From: Microbacterium flavescens
Lineage (GTDB): Bacteria > Actinomycetota > Actinomycetes > Actinomycetales > Microbacteriaceae
Direction of reading: 5' to 3'
DNA length: 64,000 bases
Assembly: GCF_018588945.1 (NCBI RefSeq)
Contig: NZ_JAFIWA010000004.1
Location: 62,001-126,000 of the forward strand
Under the pieces are notes generated by a model, which saw only the letters and a list, made by a program, of their open reading frames with translations, was not told where the DNA came from and did no database searches. Shown piece after piece: positions 51,643 through 60,725 of the stretch; position 1 is the stretch's first letter; every line of letters starts with the position of its first letter. The position numbers and the translations under genes are program-made.

Positions 51643-52781
51643 GATGCCACCAGGGGGGTGAAGAGGTAGTAGAGGGCCAGCGCCGCAGCGGCCGACGGCA
51701 GGATCGAGTCGAGCCGATCGAGCACGCCCCCGTGACCGGGCAGCCAGGAGCTCATGTCCTTGATGCCGAGGTCGCGCTTGATCATCGATTCTCCCAGGTC
51801 TCCGGCGGTCGCCGTGCCGAGGATGACGATGCCGATGACGACGCCCACCCACCACTCCAGCCCGAGCATGAAGATGCCGAGCAGGACTCCTGCGACGACA
51901 GCCGCGAGGACGGCGCCGGCGAATCCCTCCCACGTCTTCTTCGGGCTGATGCGCGGGGCCATGGGGTGCTTGCCGAAGAGGATGCCCGCGGCGTAGGCCC
52001 CGGTGTCGGCGGCCACCACCACGGCGATGAACGCCAGCACCCACCATTCGCCGCCGTCCTGCGCGAGCAGCACCACGCACAGGCTCGCGAGGAACGGCAC
52101 GTAGAGCTGCACGAAGCCGCCGACCAGGGCGTCGCCCAGCACCGCGCCGTAGGTGCGGCCGTCGCGAGCGGTCATCTGCACCAGGAGACGCCAGACGACA
52201 ACGACGGCGATCGCGACGAAGACGACGACCCAGTGCAGCCAGAGCTCGAGGAAGTAGCCCGACAGCACCACCACCGCGCCGGCGACGAGCTGCGGGATCA
52301 GGTCGATCCGGCGGCCGGTCGCCACGAGCGCGCGAGAGAACTCGAAAACGCCGAGGAGGACCGCCGCGAGGGCGAAGACCAGGAACAGCTGCTTGACGAA
52401 GATCAGGGATCCGAGCAGCAGCGCGCCCGCGGCCACGCCGATCAGCGTCGCCAGAATGAGGTCGCGCCCGGTACGGGCCTTGATGCGCTCGTTGGCCTCT
52501 TCGAACTCCGCGCGTGCGTGGGCGACCTGGCTTTCGAACTCCGTGCGCGCGGCGCGGATGTGCGCCTGGATCACGGGGCCGGAGTCGGCCGACGCGGCAG
52601 CCGGCGCTTCAGGCATCGGCGGCCGGGGCGGAACGACCCCGCCGGCCAGGTCGGAGGCGGAAAGCGGTGTGACGACCTCGGTGTCCGTCTCCCGGCGGGC
52701 CTCAGCCGCTTCGCGACGCGTCAGAGGAGCCTCCGGGAGGGACTGATCGCCCCCCGGCGGCCCTCCGGATGAATCGGACAT
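51639..52781 (-). CDS. cdsA: phosphatidate cytidylyltransferase
   Basis: Makes CDP-diacylglycerol for phospholipid synthesis. 380 residues, about 100 more than typical. The C-terminal membrane domain has about eight helices and ends in the CDP-alcohol signature region SMIKRDLGIKDMSSWLPGHGGVLDRLDS. The first ~115 residues are cytosolic: a Pro-rich part and then a predicted coiled coil (HIRAARTEFESQVAHARAEF). It begins 6 nt after the frr stop codon. Confidence 0.94.
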   Translation of the reverse strand: MSDSSGGPPGGDQSLPEAPLTRREAAEARRETDTEVVTPLSASDLAGGVVPPRPPMPEAPAAASADSGPVIQAHIRAARTEFESQVAHARAEFEEANERIKARTGRDLILATLIGVAAGALLLGSLIFVKQLFLVFALAAVLLGVFEFSRALVATGRRIDLIPQLVAGAVVVLSGYFLELWLHWVVVFVAIAVVVVWRLLVQMTARDGRTYGAVLGDALVGGFVQLYVPFLASLCVVLLAQDGGEWWVLAFIAVVVAADTGAYAAGILFGKHPMAPRISPKKTWEGFAGAVLAAVVAGVLLGIFMLGLEWWVGVVIGIVILGTATAGDLGESMIKRDLGIKDMSSWLPGHGGVLDRLDSILPSAAAALALYYLFTPLVAS

Positions 52782-52787
52782 GAGAGA

Positions 52788-53342
52788 TCAGACCTCGAGC
52801 AGCTCGGCTTCTTTGCGCTTGAGGGCGTCGTCGATGGCGTCGACATGGGCCCGCGTGATGGCGTCGAGCTCCTTCTCGGCACGGTTGAGCTCGTCCTCGC
52901 CGAACTCGCTCTTGAGGTCGTCGAGGTCGTCCTTGGACTTGCGACGGATGCCGCGCAGGTGGACCTTGTGGTCCTCGCCCTTGGAGCGCACCAGCTTGAC
53001 GTACTCCTTGCGGCGCTCCTCGGTGAGCTCGGGCATCGTGACCCGGATGAGGTTGCCGTCGTTCGTCGGGTTCACGCCCAGGTTCGGGATGTCGCGGATG
53101 GCCTGCTCGATGGCCTTCAGCGCCGACTTGTCGTAGGGCGTGATGATGAGCGAGCGCGCCTCGGGGTTGTTGATCGACGCCAGCTGCGCGAGCGGCGTCG
53201 GGGTGCCGTAGTAGTCCACCAGCACCTTCTGGAAGAGCTGGGGGTTCGCACGCCCGGTCCGCACCGAGGCGAAGTCATCCTTCGCGGCTTCGACGGCACG
53301 ATCCATGCGTGCTCCGGCATCGGCCAAGACGTCCGCGATCAC
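52788..53342 (-). CDS. frr: ribosome recycling factor
   Basis: Splits post-termination ribosomes with EF-G. 184 residues, standard. Three-helix core with the conserved [28 protein letters not shown] and [20 protein letters not shown] 53342 has AAGGAG 8 nt upstream. A TAGACT hexamer at 53373-53378 could drive frr and cdsA independently of pyrH. Confidence 0.97.
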   Translation of the reverse strand: MIADVLADAGARMDRAVEAAKDDFASVRTGRANPQLFQKVLVDYYGTPTPLAQLASINNPEARSLIITPYDKSALKAIEQAIRDIPNLGVNPTNDGNLIRVTMPELTEERRKEYVKLVRSKGEDHKVHLRGIRRKSKDDLDDLKSEFGEDELNRAEKELDAITRAHVDAIDDALKRKEAELLEV

Positions 53343-53372
53343 TGTGTCTCCTTCATGGGGGTGGGCCTGATC

Positions 53373-53378
53373 AGTCTA
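53373..53378 (-). promoter_or_regulatory. -10 hexamer (TAGACT) of frr
   Basis: TAGACT about 30 nt upstream of the frr GTG; leader of about 25 nt with AAGGAG. Confidence 0.4.
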
Positions 53379-53392
53379 CTCAGCGCGGGGAT

Positions 53393-54112
53393 TCACGCCG
53401 TGACCAGCGTGCCGATGGACTCGCCCAGCAGCGCGCGGGTGACGTTGCCCGCGGGCTCCATGCCGAACACGCGCATGTCCATCTTGTTGTCCATGCAGAG
53501 GCTGAACGCCGTCGAGTCGACGACCTTCAGACCGCGCTGGAGCGCGTCGAGGTAGGTGATCCGGTCGATCCTGGTGGCCGAGGCATCCTTCTTCGGATCC
53601 GCGGTGTAGACGCCGTCGACGCCGTTCTTCGCCACCAGCACCTCCTGCGCATCGATCTCGAGTGCGCGCTGTGCCGCGACGGTGTCGGTCGAGAAGTAGG
53701 GCAGCCCTGCACCGGCGCCGAAGATCACGACGCGGCCCTTCTCCATGTGGCGCTCGGCGCGCCGCGGGATGTAGGGCTCGGCGACCTGGGTCATCGAGAT
53801 CGCCGACTGCACGCGGGTGGCCGCGCCGGCCTGCTCGAGGAAGTCCTGCAGCGCGAGGGCGTTCATGACGGTGCCCAGCATGCCCATGTAGTCGGCACGG
53901 CCGCGGTCCATGCCGCGCTGGCTGAGCTCGGCGCCGCGGAAGAAGTTGCCGCCGCCGACGACGACCGCGATCTCGACTCGGTCGACGGCCGCGGCGATCT
54001 CGCGCGCCATCTGGCTGACGACGTCGGGATTGACGCCCAGCTGGCCGCCGCCGAACGCCTCGCCGGACAGCTTCAGGAGGACGCGGCGGCGCCCGGTGGT
54101 CTCAGTGATCAC
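53393..54112 (-). CDS. pyrH: uridylate kinase
   Basis: Phosphorylates UMP to UDP. 239 residues of the amino-acid-kinase fold: [12 protein letters not shown] at the N-terminus, [23 protein letters not shown] and [17 protein letters not shown] at 54112 has GAGAGGAT upstream. Preceded by a tsf terminator and its own TAGTTT promoter candidate. Confidence 0.97.
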   Translation of the reverse strand: MITETTGRRRVLLKLSGEAFGGGQLGVNPDVVSQMAREIAAAVDRVEIAVVVGGGNFFRGAELSQRGMDRGRADYMGMLGTVMNALALQDFLEQAGAATRVQSAISMTQVAEPYIPRRAERHMEKGRVVIFGAGAGLPYFSTDTVAAQRALEIDAQEVLVAKNGVDGVYTADPKKDASATRIDRITYLDALQRGLKVVDSTAFSLCMDNKMDMRVFGMEPAGNVTRALLGESIGTLVTA

Positions 54113-54133
54113 GACGATCCTCTCGTTGGGGAC

Positions 54134-54139
54134 AAACTA
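54134..54139 (-). promoter_or_regulatory. -10 hexamer (TAGTTT) of pyrH
   Basis: TAGTTT 21 nt upstream of the pyrH GTG, just after the tsf terminator; short leader with GAGAGGAT. Confidence 0.4.
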
Positions 54140-54155
54140 CCGAAGGGCATGAGAA

Positions 54156-54186
54156 AAGGCCCGCATCGATGTCCGATGCGGGCCTT
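54156..54186 (-). terminator. rho-independent terminator of tsf
   Basis: AAGGCCCGCATCG and CGATGCGGGCCTT make a 13-bp stem with a 5-nt loop, followed on the minus strand by TTCTCATG after a T-rich CTTTTCT end. The strongest terminator in the window. Confidence 0.85.
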
Positions 54187-54195
54187 CTCCAGATG

Positions 54196-55023
54196 TTATG
54201 CGCCGACCTTGAAGCGGGCGAAGCCCGTCAGGGTCAGACCGGCGTCCTTGGCCACCTGGGCCACGGAGAGCTTGTTGTCCTTCGCGTAGTCCTGGTCGAG
54301 CAGGGAGACCTGCTTGAAGAACGCGTTCACGCGACCCTCGACGATCTTCGGAAGGGCGGCCTCGGGCTTGCCCTCGTTGCGCGAGATCTCGGTGACGATC
54401 TCCCGCTCCTTCTCGACATCGGCCTCGGGGACCTCGTCACGCGACAGGTACGACGGGTTCGCGAACGAGATGTGCTGCGCGAGGCTGCGCGCGGTCTCCG
54501 CGTCGTCGCCCGTGTAGGCCAGGACCACGCCGACCTGCGGGGGCAGGTCCTTGCTGGTCTTGTGCAGGTAGACCTCGAACTTGTCGCCGGTCAGCGTGCG
54601 CACGCGGCGCAGCTCGACCTTCTCGCCGATGATGGCGGCTTCGTCGTCGATGAGCTGGGCGACGGTCTGCGAGCCGGCGGGCGCCGCGAGGGCGGCCTCG
54701 ACGGAGTCGGCGGACGCGGCCGCAGCGGCATCGGCGACCTTGTCGGCCAGCGCGATGAAGCGGTCGTTCTTCGCCACGAAGTCGGTCTCGCACGCGAGCT
54801 CGATCAGCGTGACCTTGCCGTCCTGCTCGCGAGCGGCGATGAGGCCCTCGCTGGTGGAACGGTCGGCGCGCTTGGCGTTGCCCTTCGCGCCCTTGAGACG
54901 CAGGATCTCGACGGCCTTCTCGACGTCGCCGTCGGCCTCTTCGAGAGCCTTCTTCGTGTCGACCATGCCCGTGCCGAGCTGCTCGCGCAGCGCCTTGATG
55001 TCGGCGATCGTGAAGTTTGCCAT
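54196..55023 (-). CDS. tsf: elongation factor Ts
   Basis: Nucleotide-exchange factor for EF-Tu. 275 residues. N-terminal UBA-like domain (IADIKALREQLGTGMVDTKKAL), TDFVAKN motif in the core (ELACETDFVAKNDRFIALA), and HISFANPSYLSRDEV. GGAGCC upstream. It follows rpsB after 111 nt and ends in a strong terminator. Confidence 0.97.
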   Translation of the reverse strand: MANFTIADIKALREQLGTGMVDTKKALEEADGDVEKAVEILRLKGAKGNAKRADRSTSEGLIAAREQDGKVTLIELACETDFVAKNDRFIALADKVADAAAAASADSVEAALAAPAGSQTVAQLIDDEAAIIGEKVELRRVRTLTGDKFEVYLHKTSKDLPPQVGVVLAYTGDDAETARSLAQHISFANPSYLSRDEVPEADVEKEREIVTEISRNEGKPEAALPKIVEGRVNAFFKQVSLLDQDYAKDNKLSVAQVAKDAGLTLTGFARFKVGA

Positions 55024-55134
55024 GGGTGGCGGCTCCTTGATTGTGGTGAGTGCTGAGGATGCCTCGGCGGGACCGGCGTGAGCGCGGTGACTCAGTCCGA
55101 TCCCGCCGGGGCGGAGTTCATGCGGCGGGGCCGA

Positions 55135-56115
55135 TTACTTGGCGGCGGCCTCGGCGTCCGCGACCTCGGTCGCGGTCTCGTCGGCGGCCACGGCCACGTC
55201 CTCGTCGTGAGCGGCGGCGCCCTCGGCGTCGGCGGCGGACTCGGTCGCGGCCTCGCCCTCGACGGCCTGCTCGGCCTCGACGGCCTCCGCGAGCTCGGCG
55301 GCGGCGACGTTCTCGTCGGCGACCTTCTCGGTCTCGGCGGAGGACTGCTCCGGCGTGCCCTGCTCGAGCAGCTCGCGCTCCCAGTCGGCGAGGGGCTCGG
55401 CGTCGGCGGACTCGTCGGTCGGCTGGTGACGCTGGATGAGGCCGTCGGCGGCGGCGTCGGCGATGATGCGGGTGAGCAGGCTCACCGAGCGGATCGCGTC
55501 GTCGTTGCCGGGGATCGGGTACTGGAACTCGTCGGGGTCGGCGTTCGTGTCGAGGATGCCGATGACCGGGATGCCGAGCTTCGTGGCCTCGTTGACCGCG
55601 AGGTGCTCGCGCTTGGCGTCGATGACCCAGATGGCCGAGGGGGTCTTCTGGAGGTTGCGGATGCCGCCGAGCGACTTGTGGAGCTTGTCGAGCTCGCGCT
55701 TCTTGATCAGCAGCTCCTTCTTGGTGAAGCCGCTCGCAGCCGGGTCGTCGAAGTTGAGCTCTTCGAGCTCCTTCATGCGCGCGAGGCGCTTGGACACCGT
55801 CTGGAAGTTCGTGAGGAGGCCACCGAGCCAGCGCTGGTTCACGTAGGGCTGGCCGACGCGGGTCGCCTGCTCGGCGACGATCTCCTGGGCCTGCTTCTTG
55901 GTGCCGACGAAGAGGATGGTGCCGCCGTGGGCGACGGTCTCCTTGACGAAGTCGTACGCCTTGTCGATGTACGTCAGCGACTGCTGCAGGTCGATGATGT
56001 GAATGCCCGAGCGCTCCGTGAGGATGAAGCGCTTGACCTTCGGATTCCACCGGCGGGTCTGGTGTCCGAAGTGGACGCCGCTGTCGAGCAGCTGGCGAAT
56101 GGTGACGACGGCCAT
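55135..56115 (-). CDS. rpsB: 30S ribosomal protein S2
   Basis: Small-subunit protein S2, which assembles late and interacts with S1. 326 residues. The first ~250 residues are the S2 fold: [35 protein letters not shown] and [12 protein letters not shown]. The last ~75 residues are an acidic Ala/Glu-rich tail ([17 protein letters not shown] in the middle), absent in most S2 but common in Microbacteriaceae. ATG 56115 follows AGGAG by 7 nt. The upstream leader is unusually long and structured. Confidence 0.97.
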   Translation of the reverse strand: MAVVTIRQLLDSGVHFGHQTRRWNPKVKRFILTERSGIHIIDLQQSLTYIDKAYDFVKETVAHGGTILFVGTKKQAQEIVAEQATRVGQPYVNQRWLGGLLTNFQTVSKRLARMKELEELNFDDPAASGFTKKELLIKKRELDKLHKSLGGIRNLQKTPSAIWVIDAKREHLAVNEATKLGIPVIGILDTNADPDEFQYPIPGNDDAIRSVSLLTRIIADAAADGLIQRHQPTDESADAEPLADWERELLEQGTPEQSSAETEKVADENVAAAELAEAVEAEQAVEGEAATESAADAEGAAAHDEDVAVAADETATEVADAEAAAK

Positions 56116-56310
56116 AGCCGTTCTCCTGTTCTGGCGCTCGCGCGCCTCTTGCGGTTGTGTTCCTGCCGGCAGGGAGCCGGCGAGCCTGGTGCCCGGCACA
56201 CGCCCACTCACAGAAGCTCTGTGAGACCGATGGGAGTGAATGCCGCACCGCTGGGATCCGAGGATCTGCGGAGCTCTGGGCACGCGGAGTCACCCCGACG
56301 AGCGGGGTGC
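56116..56310 (-). ncRNA. candidate structured 5' leader of rpsB
   Basis: About 195 nt between the inferred start site near 56311 and the rpsB ATG. Three perfect inverted repeats: CACCCCG/CGGGGTG with a 5-nt loop (56291-56309) at the 5' end; CTCACAGA/TCTGTGAG with a 3-nt loop (56207-56225); GCCGGC/GCCGGC with a 5-nt loop (56165-56181). A candidate S2 autoregulatory element; no named Rfam family was assigned. Confidence 0.5.
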
Positions 56311-56317
56311 AGGGTCC

Positions 56318-56323
56318 AGTGTA
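56318..56323 (-). promoter_or_regulatory. -10 hexamer (TACACT) of rpsB
   Basis: GATACACTGG on the minus strand; the first leader hairpin begins directly after the expected start. The stretch 56116-56421 between rpsB and the peptidase gene (306 bp) holds only this promoter and the leader. Confidence 0.5.
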
Positions 56324-56421
56324 TCAGCAGCCCCTTCTCCCCCGCGCTGCCGGGCGCACGACCGTCCACCGGCCGGCGGCCTGGTCGCCGGGGTGCTCAC
56401 TCGGGCTGGCAGCGTCGGCAC

Positions 56422-56970
56422 ATGCGCGCTCCGTCCGCCCCACCGTGCGCACCGCGCCGCACCGTCGCCCTCCTGATCATCGTGCTGGCGGTGCTCGCGG
56501 GTGCGGCGCCGGCAGCGGCCGGTGCGGGCGAGACGCAAGCGTCGGGCGGCGCCGAGCTCGACGGTCGGTCGTGGAGCTGGCCACTCACGGCGTTCCGGCT
56601 CGATCGCCCCTTTCAGGCTCCGGCGCACGCGTACGGCGCCGGTCACCGGGGGATCGATCTCCGTCCGCTCGACGCGGGCGCCGTGCGAGCGCCCGCGCCG
56701 GGCACGGTGGCCTTCTCGGGTCCGGTCGCCGGACGCGGCATCCTCACCATCGACCATGGCGACGGCCTGGTCACCACCCTCGAACCCGTGGACACCTCGC
56801 TGCGAGCGGGAGCGATGCTGCGGGCCGGCGACCCCGTCGGCACGATCGGGCTCGGCGGGCACACCGAACCGGGAGCTCTCCATTTCGGCGTGCGGCTGCA
56901 CGGCGAGTACGTCAATCCGCTGCTCCTGCTCGGCGGTGTGCCGCGAGCCGTGCTCCTCCCCTGCTGCTGA
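56422..56970 (+). CDS. secreted LytM/M23-fold protein, probably catalytically inactive
   Basis: 182 residues with an N-terminal signal peptide (hydrophobic core [20 protein letters not shown]) and an M23 peptidase fold. Zinc ligands look partly kept: GHRGIDL supplies His and Asp. But the later HxH motif is ALHFGVR, with Ala where the first catalytic His belongs, and the second catalytic His (of the YAH type) is replaced in LVTTLEPVDTS. This resembles degenerate LytM activators. Relatives adjoin rpsB in other actinobacteria (family knowledge). The only start with a credible signal peptide is ATG 56422, without an obvious ribosome site. Opposite strand to its neighbours. Confidence 0.82.
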   Translation: MRAPSAPPCAPRRTVALLIIVLAVLAGAAPAAAGAGETQASGGAELDGRSWSWPLTAFRLDRPFQAPAHAYGAGHRGIDLRPLDAGAVRAPAPGTVAFSGPVAGRGILTIDHGDGLVTTLEPVDTSLRAGAMLRAGDPVGTIGLGGHTEPGALHFGVRLHGEYVNPLLLLGGVPRAVLLPCC

Positions 56971-57000
56971 CGCCGGCTCGTGCGCGGCAGGGTCCGCGTG

Positions 57001-57915
57001 TCAGGCGCGCGGGTGCGCCAGCCGATACGTCGCCGTCAGACGCTCGCTCGAGACATGCGTGTAGATCTGCGTCGTGCCGAGACTGGCGTGGCCCAGGATC
57101 TCCTGCACGGCGCGCAGATCGGCGCCGCCGTCCAGCAGGTGCGTCGCCGCGGAATGACGCAGGGCGTGGGGACCGACGGCGGCTCCCAGTTCGGGGCCGA
57201 GAACGCGCGAAACGACGTCGTACACCGCTCGCGTCCCGAGGCGACCGCCCCGCACGCCCAGGAACACCGCCGAGCCGCCGGCCGGTGCGTCGCGGCCCTC
57301 CGCGCGGGCTCGAAGGATGGGACGGCCCCGCACGAGGTACGCGTCGAGGGCACGGGCCGCGGCGCCGCCGAAGGGCACGACGCGCTCCTTCGATCCCTTG
57401 CCCAGCACCCGGACCGTACGACGCTCGGCGTCGATGTCGGACAGGTCGAGACCGCACAGCTCCGAGACGCGTACCGCGGCGCCGTAGAGCAGCTCGAGCA
57501 GGGCGTGATCGCGCAGCGCGATCGGGTCGCCTTCCGCCGCCGACGCCCGGAGCACGTCGAACAGCTCGGTGAGGGAATCGGATGCCGCGACCTTCGGCAG
57601 GCTGCGCCCGCGCTTCGGGGCGACCAGGCGAAGACTCGGATCGGCTTCCAGGAGCTTCTCCTCCACGGCCCACGCGAAGAACCCGCGCGCGGATGACGTC
57701 CGGCGTGCGATCGTCGAGCGGGCGTCGCCGCGCTGGGTCGCGCGCCACAGCCACTCGCGGAGCTGCTCGAGGTCGATGTCGGCGAGCTCCCCGTCGCCGG
57801 TCGCCGTCGTCAGATCGGAGAGGTCGGACCGGTAGGCGCGGACCGTGGCCGGCGACAGCCGGCGCACGTCGGCGAGATGCGCGGCATACGCGTCGACCGC
57901 CCGTCCGACTCTCAC
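57001..57915 (-). CDS. xerC: tyrosine recombinase XerC
   Basis: Resolves chromosome dimers at dif with XerD. 304 residues. N-terminal core-binding domain (YAAHLADVRRLSPATVRAYRSDL), catalytic Arg in YGAAVRVSELCGLDL, Lys in VRVLGKGSKERVVPFG, His/Arg in PHALRHSAATHLLDGG, His in GHASLGTTQIYTHV with the nucleophile Tyr. This is a housekeeping recombinase; no attachment site or cargo is near. In some actinobacteria whiG occupies this position. Start GTG 57915 follows CAAGCT and GGAGGC. Confidence 0.94.
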   Translation of the reverse strand: MRVGRAVDAYAAHLADVRRLSPATVRAYRSDLSDLTTATGDGELADIDLEQLREWLWRATQRGDARSTIARRTSSARGFFAWAVEEKLLEADPSLRLVAPKRGRSLPKVAASDSLTELFDVLRASAAEGDPIALRDHALLELLYGAAVRVSELCGLDLSDIDAERRTVRVLGKGSKERVVPFGGAAARALDAYLVRGRPILRARAEGRDAPAGGSAVFLGVRGGRLGTRAVYDVVSRVLGPELGAAVGPHALRHSAATHLLDGGADLRAVQEILGHASLGTTQIYTHVSSERLTATYRLAHPRA

Positions 57916-57921
57916 GCCTCC

Positions 57922-57927
57922 AGCTTG
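57922..57927 (-). promoter_or_regulatory. possible -10 (CAAGCT) of xerC
   Basis: CAAGCT, then GGAGGC, then GTG at 57915; same layout as at cpfC and the LuxR-type gene. Confidence 0.25.
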
Positions 57928-58005
57928 CCCCGGCCGGCGACACCACGCCGGGCGGCGCACCGGGTAGTGTCCGGCCCGCGTGCTGCGCCCGACGCGGTGG
58001 GTCAG

Positions 58006-59199
58006 TCAGTCCCGCGTGTTCGCATTCCGCCACCCCGCCGGCCCGCGGACCACAGCACCCTCCAGGTGGAGCAGCCCGAGGATGGCCTCCACCTCGTCGG
58101 GCGTCATGCCTGCCCGCCGGGCGACATCTGGGGTGTCTCGCCACGTGCGTGCGCTGAGCGCGTCACGGACACGCGTCGTGTCGTCGGTTCTCGCCCGCCC
58201 GTCCGCGGCGACGCTCGACGTCGGCGACTCGTCGAGGCCGATCAGCTCGCGGATGTCGGCTGCGCTGGTGATGCACTGCGCACCGTATTCGCGCAGCAGT
58301 CGGTGCGTTCCCGCCGACGCCGCAGAGGTGATCGGACCCGGCACCGCTCCGAGGTGCCGCGAGAGCGCCGCCGCGTGCCCTGCAGTGTTGAGCGAGCCGC
58401 TGCGCCAGCCGGCCTCGACCACGATGGTCGCCTCCGCGAGGGCCGCGATCAGGCGGTTCCGCTGCAGGAACCGCCACTTCGTGGGGGCGGAGCCGCACGG
58501 TGCCTCGCTCACCACCGCGCCGGTCGCGGCGATCCTGTCGAGCAGTCCGGCATGGCCCGCAGGGTAGGGACGGTCGACCCCGCCCGCCAGCAGGGCGACG
58601 GTCAGCCCGCCGACGCTCAGCACCGCCCGATGGGCCGCGCCGTCCACCCCGTACGCGCCGCCTGAGACGACCGCCACGCCGCCCCCGGCTAAGTCTGCGG
58701 CGAGCTCGATGGCGACGTGCTCGCCGTACGACGTCGCGGCGCGCGCACCCACCACGGCGACCGAAGGACGCAGCTCGAGCAGCCGGGAGGCCGAGCCGCG
58801 CACCCACAGGCACACCGGCGCATGGTGTCCGAGGTCGTCGAGCTGTCGGGGCCACTCCGGGTCGGCCCGCGTCACGAGCCGCACCCCCGCCCTCGACGCA
58901 CTGCGCAGCGCGTCGCTGACGTGCTCGAGCGAGAGCCGCGGCAGCCAGCGCTTGCGGGCGGTCGCGAGGTCGGTGTCTTCGACGAGCTCCGTCGTCCCGT
59001 CGCCGATGACAAGTCGCAGTGCTTCGGCCGGACCGAGACCCGACAGAAGGCGGCCCGCCGCCGAGTCACCGGGTTCGACGAGGTGGCACCACACCACGGT
59101 CGCGAGGCGTTCCACCGCCATCGCATCACTCGCATCTCCCGCGAGAAGGGGCCTGAGCACGCGGCGCGCCGCACGCGGGGAGAGATCGATCGACGTCAC
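58006..59199 (-). CDS. dprA: DNA-processing protein DprA
   Basis: Loads RecA on incoming single-stranded DNA during transformation. 397 residues: N-terminal SAM-like region, Rossmann core with VAVVGARAATSYGEHVA, GGAYGVDGAAHRAVL, and FLQRNRLIAALAEATIVVEA, and a C-terminal winged helix (DALSARTWRDTPDVARRAGM). GTG 59199 overlaps the comM stop by four bases (GTGA). With comM and yraN it forms a coupled group. Confidence 0.95.
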   Translation of the reverse strand: MTSIDLSPRAARRVLRPLLAGDASDAMAVERLATVVWCHLVEPGDSAAGRLLSGLGPAEALRLVIGDGTTELVEDTDLATARKRWLPRLSLEHVSDALRSASRAGVRLVTRADPEWPRQLDDLGHHAPVCLWVRGSASRLLELRPSVAVVGARAATSYGEHVAIELAADLAGGGVAVVSGGAYGVDGAAHRAVLSVGGLTVALLAGGVDRPYPAGHAGLLDRIAATGAVVSEAPCGSAPTKWRFLQRNRLIAALAEATIVVEAGWRSGSLNTAGHAAALSRHLGAVPGPITSAASAGTHRLLREYGAQCITSAADIRELIGLDESPTSSVAADGRARTDDTTRVRDALSARTWRDTPDVARRAGMTPDEVEAILGLLHLEGAVVRGPAGWRNANTRD

Positions 59200-60725
59200 A
59201 GGGCGATTCCCTTCTTGAGGTACAGCGCCCGGCCGATGTGCTCTGTGCCGAGCTGCGGGCTGGGTTCCAGGTCGGCGAGCGACCACGCCACGCGCAGCAC
59301 GCGGTCGTACCCGCGAAGGGTCAGCGCACCGCGGTGCAGCGCAGCGTCGAGCGGGCGCCGGACGAGCGGCGGCGGCGCCTGCGGGCCGTCGCGCAGCCAG
59401 GCGCCCGACACCTCGGCGTTCACCCGCCACGGCGTGCCGGCCAGCCTCTGCGCCGCCCGGCGGCGCGCCTCGGCCACGCGCAGGCGAGCGGTCTCGGTCG
59501 TGAGGGTGCCCGCCGCCTGCTCGCGCTGCGCCACCGACACCCGCGCCAGGGTCAGCTCGATGTCTATCCGGTCGAGCAGCGGCCCCGACAGCCGCCCGAG
59601 GTACCGGCGGATCGCGGCGGGCGGGCAGGTGCACGTGCCGCCGCGGATGCCGTAGTCGCCGCACGGGCAGGGGTTCGTCGCCATGACGAGCTGGAACCGC
59701 GCGGGGAACTCGGCGCTCGCGCTCGCTCGGTGGATCGTGATGGACCCGTTCTCGAGCGGCTGACGCAGTGCGTCGAGCGCACTCGCCTGGAACTCGCCGG
59801 CTTCGTCGAGGAACAGGATCCCCTCGGTCGCGCGGGCGATCGCCCCCGGTCGGACCGTGCGCGAGCCGCCGCCGACGAGCGCCGCCACGCTGGCGCTGTG
59901 GTGCGGCGCCTCGAACGGCGGAGTGCGCGACAGCTCGACCACGCGTGCGCCGGAGAGGCTGCGGATCGACGCGCTGGTGAGAGCAGCCCGGTCGTCGAGC
60001 TCGGGCAGTATTCCGGGCAGCCGCCGGGCGAGCATCGTCTTCCCCGCGCCGGGCGGGCCGCACATGAGCAGGTGGTGCCCGCCCGCTGCGGCGACGACCA
60101 GCGCGTCGACGGCCTCCCGCTGGCCGATCACGTCGGCGAGATCGGGCCTCTCCGGCTGGGCGAGGTCATCGTCGTCGGGCAGTTCGACCGGCTCATCGTC
60201 GGGCACCAGTACGTCGGCACCGTGCCAGGCCGCGACCTGAGCGAGGTTCACGGCGGCGATCACCTCGATGCCGTCGACCAGACGCGCTTCGTCGCGGTTC
60301 GCCCACGGCACGATCACCGTGCGGTGTCCGCCTCGCGCCGCCGCCACGACCGCCGGAAGGATTCCCGGGATCGGGCGCAGCCTGCCGTCGAGCCCCAGCT
60401 CGCCCAGGTGGACCGCGGAAGCGACGGACGCGGCATCCATCGGCAGTTCCGTCGCCAGCGCCGCCACGGCGATCGCGAGATCGAAGCCCGACCCCTGTTT
60501 GGGGAGGCTCGCCGGGGAGAGGTTCACGGTGAGCCGCCGGCGCGGCAGCGACATGCCGCTGTTGGCGCACGCGTTGTGCACGCGCTGCACGGCCTCGGCG
60601 AGGGCCTTGTCGGGCAGCCCGATGATCTTGAAGTCCGGCGTCTGGTTGGACAGATCGGCCTCGACCTCGACCCGCTCGCCCTCGGCCCCCACGAGCGCGA
60701 TCGCCCAGGTCCGCGCGACGCTCAC
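59196..60725 (-). CDS. comM: ComM/YifB-like Mg-chelatase-family ATPase
   Basis: AAA+ ring helicase that promotes branch migration in natural transformation (ComM, Vibrio). 509 residues. N-terminal ChlI-like domain (GLPDKALAEAVQRVHNA), Walker A GPPGAGKTMLARRLPG, Walker B GILFLDEAGEF, a four-cysteine site in NPCPCGDYGIRGGTCTC, and C-terminal sensor domain. GTG 60725 overlaps the yraN stop (GTGA). Confidence 0.94.
   Translation of the reverse strand: MSVARTWAIALVGAEGERVEVEADLSNQTPDFKIIGLPDKALAEAVQRVHNACANSGMSLPRRRLTVNLSPASLPKQGSGFDLAIAVAALATELPMDAASVASAVHLGELGLDGRLRPIPGILPAVVAAARGGHRTVIVPWANRDEARLVDGIEVIAAVNLAQVAAWHGADVLVPDDEPVELPDDDDLAQPERPDLADVIGQREAVDALVVAAAGGHHLLMCGPPGAGKTMLARRLPGILPELDDRAALTSASIRSLSGARVVELSRTPPFEAPHHSASVAALVGGGSRTVRPGAIARATEGILFLDEAGEFQASALDALRQPLENGSITIHRASASAEFPARFQLVMATNPCPCGDYGIRGGTCTCPPAAIRRYLGRLSGPLLDRIDIELTLARVSVAQREQAAGTLTTETARLRVAEARRRAAQRLAGTPWRVNAEVSGAWLRDGPQAPPPLVRRPLDAALHRGALTLRGYDRVLRVAWSLADLEPSPQLGTEHIGRALYLKKGIAL

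Noticed and set aside
55024-55134. CGGCGGGA/TCCCGCCG repeat between rpsB and tsf as a terminator
   Set aside because: The 8-bp arms enclose a long loop of over 30 nt and no T-run follows, so it is more likely chance in G+C-rich DNA or a weak attenuator.
57001-57915. xerC as a sign of an integrated element
   Set aside because: The protein is a housekeeping XerC, in its usual place near dprA and rpsB. No repeats, attachment sites or cargo genes were seen.
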